From NCBI RefSeq assembly GCF_963677035.1, contig NZ_OY781472.1:744001-808000 (forward strand): a stretch of 64,000 nt of DNA, read 5' to 3'. Position 1 is the stretch's first letter. Every line of letters begins with the position of its first letter. The position numbers and the translations under genes were made by a program. Positions 59,369 through 64,000 of the stretch are shown here, piece after piece. This DNA is from an uncultured Hyphomonas sp. Lineage in GTDB: Bacteria > Pseudomonadota > Alphaproteobacteria > Caulobacterales > Hyphomonadaceae. The notes beneath the pieces were generated by a model, which worked only from the letters and a program-made list of their open reading frames with translations, was not told the origin of the DNA and made no database searches.

Positions 59369-61582
59369 CTAGAATTTATATTTGAAATCAATCCCATACG
59401 TCGCAGGGCGTGCCTGGGACCCCAGGTCAAACGGGGCACCTGCATATTGGGATGGGTTGAAGTCGGCGTAATATTCTTCGTCGAGAAGGTTCTTGCCCCA
59501 GATGGATGCTGACCAGCGCTCGGTTTCAAGCGAGGCCCGGAGCGAGACGAGGCTGACCGGGTCGCGCACATCGAGATTGTCGATCTGCCAGAATTTGTCG
59601 CCCTGATACTCATAATCTGCGCGGAATACGGCGCTCATGTCAGAACTGAGACGCTGGACATACTGGCCGCCCAGATTGAACGACCATTCCGTCGTCTTCG
59701 GCGTGTGCGAGCCAATAACCTGAGCAGGATTCACACCCGATGCGACCAGATAGGCCTCCAACTGGGCATTGCCGATAGACTTGATTTCGGAGTCTGTGTA
59801 GCCGACGCCGCCCGAGACCGTGAACTGATCGCTGACGCGATACTGGAAGTCCGCATCGAAACCGCGCAAGTCAACCTTGTCCAGGTTTGAGATGATTTGT
59901 GACACGGTGCTGGCATCGACAAAGAAGAACTGGAACCCATCACTCTGCGACGAGAACGCCGCAACGTTGAGCGTTCCATCCCCATTCAGGAACTTTGTCT
60001 TCAGCCCAACCTCGTAATTGGTCAGCGTCTCGTCGCCGAATGAATCCAGGACGACGCCGGGCGCGTTGAAGCCGCCAGACCGGAATCCTGTGCTGTAGGT
60101 GGCATAGCCCAGAACATCCTGCGTAATGTCGTAGCTCAGCGTCACTTTCGGCTGGAAGGAGTCAAAGGTTTTGCTCCGGTCCGAACCTGAAACGTCGGGC
60201 ACGTTCTGATTACGTTCGTCCTCGTCATAGCGCGCGCCAACCTGCAGGGTTGCGCGGTCCGTAAGGTCAAACTCGGCTTGAGCAAACAGGGCCCAGGCTG
60301 TGTTGTTGTTGTCTTCGCTGCGATTGATGATGGCCGTGCCGGTTTCGAACTGGTTTGTCGAACCGGTCAGATCAAGGAAACCGCGGGTCAGGAGGCTGCG
60401 GTCTGTGTCGAGATAATAGGCGCCCGCGATCCACCGGAAGGCGCGGTCATCAGGCGACACGAACCGCAATTCGTGGCTGAGAAGCTGAACAGAAAGGTTC
60501 TGCCCCTGCCCCAGCTGGCCAAACGGACCAAATGTCGGCTGCGTGGGGTTGGAAAAGTCGAGATCGGCACGGTAGTCCTCTGTAAGGTCAGTATACCCCA
60601 GAATGTACGTCGCCGTTGCGAAGCCGAGATCCCATGTCGCCTTGCCGCTCAGGTCCGTAATGTCGGCATCAGTTGTGCCAGCGAGGTTGGATCTTGGCGC
60701 GAAGATGTCATTGGAATCATTGCCTGAGCGGAAGCCCGGGTTGAGCAGGCTGTTGACAACGGCATCATACGCCGCGCCGGCTTTCGCATCGGTGTAAGAG
60801 GCCCGCAGGTCGAGCGAGAACACATCGTTCGGCGTGTAGGCAAGTTTGCCGCGGACGGAGTAGTCATGATCGACATAATCCACCTCACGGCCGAGATAGG
60901 TGTTCTCGATCAGGCCATCGTCCTTGTAGTAAGATCCCGATACACGAAACAGCAGTTGATCCTTGATGATCGGGCCGCTGAGGCCTGCATCCATGCGATA
61001 ACCGGCCCCATTTGAGAGACCACCGGAAACGAACCCCTCAAATGTATTCGTGGGCTGCTTCGTCACGATATTGATTGCACCGCCGATCGCGTTGCGGCCG
61101 TAGAGCGAGCCCTGCGGCCCTTTCAGCACTTCGATCTGCTGCACGTCGAAAAGCGGCATCTTGAATTGCTTCTGGCTGTTCTGAGGCACGCCATCCACGA
61201 TGATCGCCACCGGCGAGTCGGCATTGTTGATCTGGGTGACACCGCGCACGACCACGAAGCTGTTGAGATAGGTAAAGCTGTCATCAAAGGTGAGATTCGG
61301 GGTCAGCGCGATGAAGTCTTCCGTCGACCTGATACCGGCATCCTCGATATCCTGGGAGGTGAACGCGACGACACTGCTGGGGACGTCCTGCAACTCCTGT
61401 TCGCGGAACTGGGCCGTCACAGTCACGGTTTCGAGCGTCCGGCTCTTGTCATCCGCGCCGGGGTCTGCCCCCTCCTGCGCGCTTGCGCACAGAGGCGTGG
61501 CAAGAGCCGTGACACTCAGGATGCATACGGAGTAGAGAAGGCGGTTCTTCAGGTTTGAATGTTTCACGGTCTGGTTCCCCAT
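59369..61582 (-). CDS. TonB-dependent receptor
   Basis: About 737 residues. A signal peptide ends near ASAQEG; a TonB-box-like LETVTVTAQ is followed by the plug (VPSSVVAFTSQDIEDAGIRS, VEVLKGPQGSLYGRNAIGGA-type segment) and barrel, ending in IDFKYKF. It is the last gene of a run with DUF917 and hydantoinase genes, 34 bases after DUF917, so it probably imports the substrate of those enzymes. A GTG at 61567 with GGGGA eight bases upstream is an alternative start to the ATG. Confidence 0.92.
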   Translation of the reverse strand: MGNQTVKHSNLKNRLLYSVCILSVTALATPLCASAQEGADPGADDKSRTLETVTVTAQFREQELQDVPSSVVAFTSQDIEDAGIRSTEDFIALTPNLTFDDSFTYLNSFVVVRGVTQINNADSPVAIIVDGVPQNSQKQFKMPLFDVQQIEVLKGPQGSLYGRNAIGGAINIVTKQPTNTFEGFVSGGLSNGAGYRMDAGLSGPIIKDQLLFRVSGSYYKDDGLIENTYLGREVDYVDHDYSVRGKLAYTPNDVFSLDLRASYTDAKAGAAYDAVVNSLLNPGFRSGNDSNDIFAPRSNLAGTTDADITDLSGKATWDLGFATATYILGYTDLTEDYRADLDFSNPTQPTFGPFGQLGQGQNLSVQLLSHELRFVSPDDRAFRWIAGAYYLDTDRSLLTRGFLDLTGSTNQFETGTAIINRSEDNNNTAWALFAQAEFDLTDRATLQVGARYDEDERNQNVPDVSGSDRSKTFDSFQPKVTLSYDITQDVLGYATYSTGFRSGGFNAPGVVLDSFGDETLTNYEVGLKTKFLNGDGTLNVAAFSSQSDGFQFFFVDASTVSQIISNLDKVDLRGFDADFQYRVSDQFTVSGGVGYTDSEIKSIGNAQLEAYLVASGVNPAQVIGSHTPKTTEWSFNLGGQYVQRLSSDMSAVFRADYEYQGDKFWQIDNLDVRDPVSLVSLRASLETERWSASIWGKNLLDEEYYADFNPSQYAGAPFDLGSQARPATYGIDFKYKF

Positions 61583-61616
61583 TAAGGATTAGATGAAAGG
61601 CGGTTTGCAGGAATGT

Positions 61617-62741
61617 CTAGGCCGTCAGCTCATCGATTGGCGTAAAGTCGAAGTCGAGCCCGAAGCAATTTGGATGAACGAACTCAAGCGCCTGCGGCGT
61701 CTTGAGCAGCTTTGGCGCAGCGGCGGCGATCACCTTTACACGCTGGCCATAGCGAAGGGCTTCAGTTGGAATAGGTTCAGCGGTTTCCCGGTCAACGATG
61801 GTGATCAGGTCTGGCACGACGGCGCGCAGCTCACCGTTTTCCAGTGCAACCAGATTTTCATTCTGGAACTGAATGTCCATAGATCCGGAGGCAGTGTTCA
61901 GACCGTCAATCCTGCAGTGGCCGATAGAGAAACCCGCCGTCGTTTCCCGGCGAAGGTCTACGATCTTGCCATCGAACAGCACGCGGGCATGGCCGTAGAT
62001 CGAGGAGTCCGACAGGCGGCGGACAAGTGCGCCGACCGCATCCCCTTCCCGTCGTCCCGCTGCAATCGCACGCCCGATCTCAAGTGCCTCGGTCAGTGTG
62101 TTGTGAACCGTGGCGCGCTTTACCTCTGCGCCAGTCATGGGATAGCCGGCGACGATGCAGCTCAACCCCATATTGATGGCGACGGAGCGCACGAAATCTT
62201 CGGCGCGTTTGGCGGTTTCTGTTTCGATGATCACAGAGTTGAGATGTTCGTCGACAATCACAAAAGGCGTCGCACGCACGCCCTCAAAGTTCATCACAAC
62301 CATCTGGATCTCGGGAAACGCGCGCCCCATACCGTCTGCATTCAGCAGAGGCAGACCGAGGCGTGCCGCCGCGACGATGGGCACGGTCGAATTCACGCCG
62401 CCGATTTCCGCCGGCATAAGCGCATCTATGGGCCGTCCCAGCCGTTCCGACAGGCGCTTGACGGCGAGATCGATGTCGGCCCCGGAAGTCGCTTTTTCAT
62501 TGAGGACCGTCGGCGCACCAAGCATGGCGACGAAGGCGACCGTTGCGTCGTCTTCCAACGTATCAACGTTGACGATCTTCGGATGCCCGTATTCGCGGAT
62601 CGCATTCTGCGCCATCAACCGGCCGATATAGGGGTCACCGCCGCCACCGGTCCCGAGAAAAGCAGCCCCGCGGGCAAAGTCGTGCAGGTCAGCTTCCGAA
62701 AGAACGAGGTCATTGCCGCGAAACGTTGAAGTGAGGCTCAT
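61617..62741 (-). CDS. DUF917 domain protein (hydantoinase-associated)
   Basis: A 374-residue DUF917 protein with AAFLGTGGGGDPYIGRL near the N-terminus, PAEIGGVNSTVPIVAAARLG, NADGMGRAFPEIQM and the C-terminal NCFGLDFDFTPIDEL. DUF917 proteins are encoded next to hydantoinase/oxoprolinase genes and are thought to be partners in opening cyclic amides, but the reaction is unproven. It begins 2 bases after the hydantoinase stop, so the two are tightly coupled. Confidence 0.9.
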   Translation of the reverse strand: MSLTSTFRGNDLVLSEADLHDFARGAAFLGTGGGGDPYIGRLMAQNAIREYGHPKIVNVDTLEDDATVAFVAMLGAPTVLNEKATSGADIDLAVKRLSERLGRPIDALMPAEIGGVNSTVPIVAAARLGLPLLNADGMGRAFPEIQMVVMNFEGVRATPFVIVDEHLNSVIIETETAKRAEDFVRSVAINMGLSCIVAGYPMTGAEVKRATVHNTLTEALEIGRAIAAGRREGDAVGALVRRLSDSSIYGHARVLFDGKIVDLRRETTAGFSIGHCRIDGLNTASGSMDIQFQNENLVALENGELRAVVPDLITIVDRETAEPIPTEALRYGQRVKVIAAAAPKLLKTPQALEFVHPNCFGLDFDFTPIDELTA

Positions 62742-62743
62742 GA

Positions 62744-64000
62744 TCAGTTTGCTCCCGCAGTTGCAAGGTCGCCCGCGACCTTCACCCGCAGACGGACCGC
62801 GCCGCCCGGGACATAAGCCAGCGGCAGTTCTTCGATATCCAGGATCTCCAGGGTCCCGGCGTCAGCACCGGCGGCAATGGCACGCGACTTGGCGCCCGCG
62901 ATGGCATCTTCCATCGCCGCGTCACGCCCCTCAACATCATAGGAATAGACCTTGTCTGTCTCGCCGCCGATCTGCGCAATCGAGGCGCCAATGGCATTCG
63001 CGACACCGGCCTCCGGATGGGAGTGCACCTCAGAAATCCCCTTGAGATCGCGATGGATCAGAACCGCGCCGCCACCGACGAGGATGAGGGGTGCTGCGTC
63101 TCCGCTGGTTTTCATTCTGTCGAGACCGGTTTCAACGAGGCGGTGCATTTCCGTGACCCCCGCCTCGACGAGGTTCGCGTCCAGGTTGGCAACACGCGAC
63201 TTGTCACCGATGTCCGCATATCCCGCTGCCACGGCGAGATCGGTGGCTGTCAGTGTATCGCCGCCAAACACCATCGCTTCTGTGGTGATATTGTATCCCA
63301 CCGACTGCGGACCGATCCTGACCCCACCGCCATCAAGCGGCGTGACGATGCTTCCGCCGCCAAGTCCCAGCGCGATGATGTCAGGCATCCGGAAGTTGGT
63401 TCGCACGCCGCCAATGTCCACCATGACAGACGACTCGCGGGGGAACCCATTGCTGAGAACGCCAATATCCGTCGTTGTGCCGCCGATGTCGGCAACGAGG
63501 GCATCTTTCAGCCCGGAGAGGTATGCCGCGCCGCGCATGGAATTGGTCGGGCCGGATGCGAAGGTCAGGACAGGATATTGCTCGACGAACTCCGCGCTCA
63601 TCAGCGTGCCGTCGTTCTGGGACACGTAGAAAGGCGCGTCGATACCCAGCTCCGCAAGCGCGGACCGGAACCCGGTGACAGTCTCCTGCGCCAGCGTTGC
63701 GAGGCTGGCATTCATGATGCCTGCGTTTTCCCGCTCTAGTAGTCCGATCCGTCCGATCCGGGACGACAGTGTGATCTTGCAGTCAGGATGCTCGTTGAGG
63801 ATGATCTCGCTTGCGCGATTTTCCATCGTATCGTTCACCGGAGCGAACAGGGCTGACAGCGCGATGGAATTCAGGTTTTCCGCCCTGAACTGGCGTGCGG
63901 CGTCGGCGACAGCCCGCTCATCCAGCTCAGCATTGACCCGTCCATCATACTGATAGCCGCCCCGGACGGAGATGGCGTGGCCACCAAGCACGCTGGCAAT
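62744..64000 (-). CDS. Hydantoinase/oxoprolinase family protein (N-terminus beyond window)
   Basis: A C-terminal 418 residues; the reading frame continues past the right edge, so the N-terminal hydantoinase domain lies outside. Visible are the acyl/phosphate-type nucleotide motif LVADIGGTTTDIGVLSNGFP, the RTNFRMPDIIALGLGGGSIV segment and LILVGGGAVLIHRDLKGI, matching HyuA/OplA proteins with an ASKHA-type ATPase core. These use ATP to open hydantoin or 5-oxoproline rings. It is followed by DUF917 and a TonB receptor, suggesting uptake and catabolism of a cyclic amide. Confidence 0.9.
   Translation of the reverse strand: MASVLGGHAISVRGGYQYDGRVNAELDERAVADAARQFRAENLNSIALSALFAPVNDTMENRASEIILNEHPDCKITLSSRIGRIGLLERENAGIMNASLATLAQETVTGFRSALAELGIDAPFYVSQNDGTLMSAEFVEQYPVLTFASGPTNSMRGAAYLSGLKDALVADIGGTTTDIGVLSNGFPRESSVMVDIGGVRTNFRMPDIIALGLGGGSIVTPLDGGGVRIGPQSVGYNITTEAMVFGGDTLTATDLAVAAGYADIGDKSRVANLDANLVEAGVTEMHRLVETGLDRMKTSGDAAPLILVGGGAVLIHRDLKGISEVHSHPEAGVANAIGASIAQIGGETDKVYSYDVEGRDAAMEDAIAGAKSRAIAAGADAGTLEILDIEELPLAYVPGGAVRLRVKVAGDLATAGAN

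Overview
The window looks like a chromosomal segment of a GC-rich, dimorphic alphaproteobacterium. Hyphomonadaceae (Hyphomonas or a relative) is the best guess. The evidence is a DivL-type sensor kinase with tyrosine in place of the phospho-acceptor histidine, a perfect CtrA-type site upstream of it, a bactofilin, two TonB-dependent receptors, the alphaproteobacterial style of the core enzymes, and very tight gene packing. Taxonomy is inferred from protein character only. I see no tRNA, rRNA, CRISPR array, insertion sequence or prophage. No gene-free stretch exceeds 300 bases; the longest are 49749-50021 and 32886-33147, and both hold regulatory signals.

1-12.2 kb is housekeeping and protein or DNA quality control: the thyA 3' end, a SRAP (YedK) protein, a queuosine-precursor transporter, folA, an SMP-30 lactonase, a periplasmic metallo-beta-lactamase, Mrp, the hflK-hflC-DUF2065-Do protease run, a secreted caspase-like protein and an orphan ExbD. 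12.2-20 kb has serB, miaA and the branched-chain amino acid cluster ilvB-(orf)-ilvN-(orf)-ilvC. The cluster is preceded by a leader peptide containing Val-Leu-Val-Ile and a strong intrinsic terminator, which is a textbook attenuator layout. 20-33 kb carries envelope and cell-cycle genes (GH25 lysozyme, bactofilin, Sel1 protein, divL with a CtrA box, EF-hand protein), the agmatine pathway aguA-aguB, and an Oar-like TonB receptor with a near-perfect Pho box.

33-44 kb is mostly envelope: a GT39-type glycosyltransferase, periplasmic MsrA, the bacterial alpha-2-macroglobulin/pbpC pair, YbaN and a potassium channel. 44-52.9 kb is a minus-strand block: two glycosyltransferases, infC, rpmI, rplT, an overlooked 53-residue very basic ORF, pheS, two accessory membrane genes, and pheT. 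infC appears to start at ATA and pheS at TTG. 53-64 kb is more accessory: alpha/beta hydrolase, Rieske oxygenase, flavodoxin-like protein, an AT-rich DUF5677 gene, pnuC, an NAD-dependent epimerase-like protein with an in-frame 21-bp repeat, a TPR protein, and a catabolic set (TonB receptor, DUF917, hydantoinase/oxoprolinase) running off the right edge.

The best new leads are the ilv attenuator, the CtrA site at divL, the Pho box on the Oar-like receptor, the 53-residue basic ORF in the ribosomal block, the ATA start of infC, and a pair of related 11-bp tandem arrays directly downstream of serB and infC.
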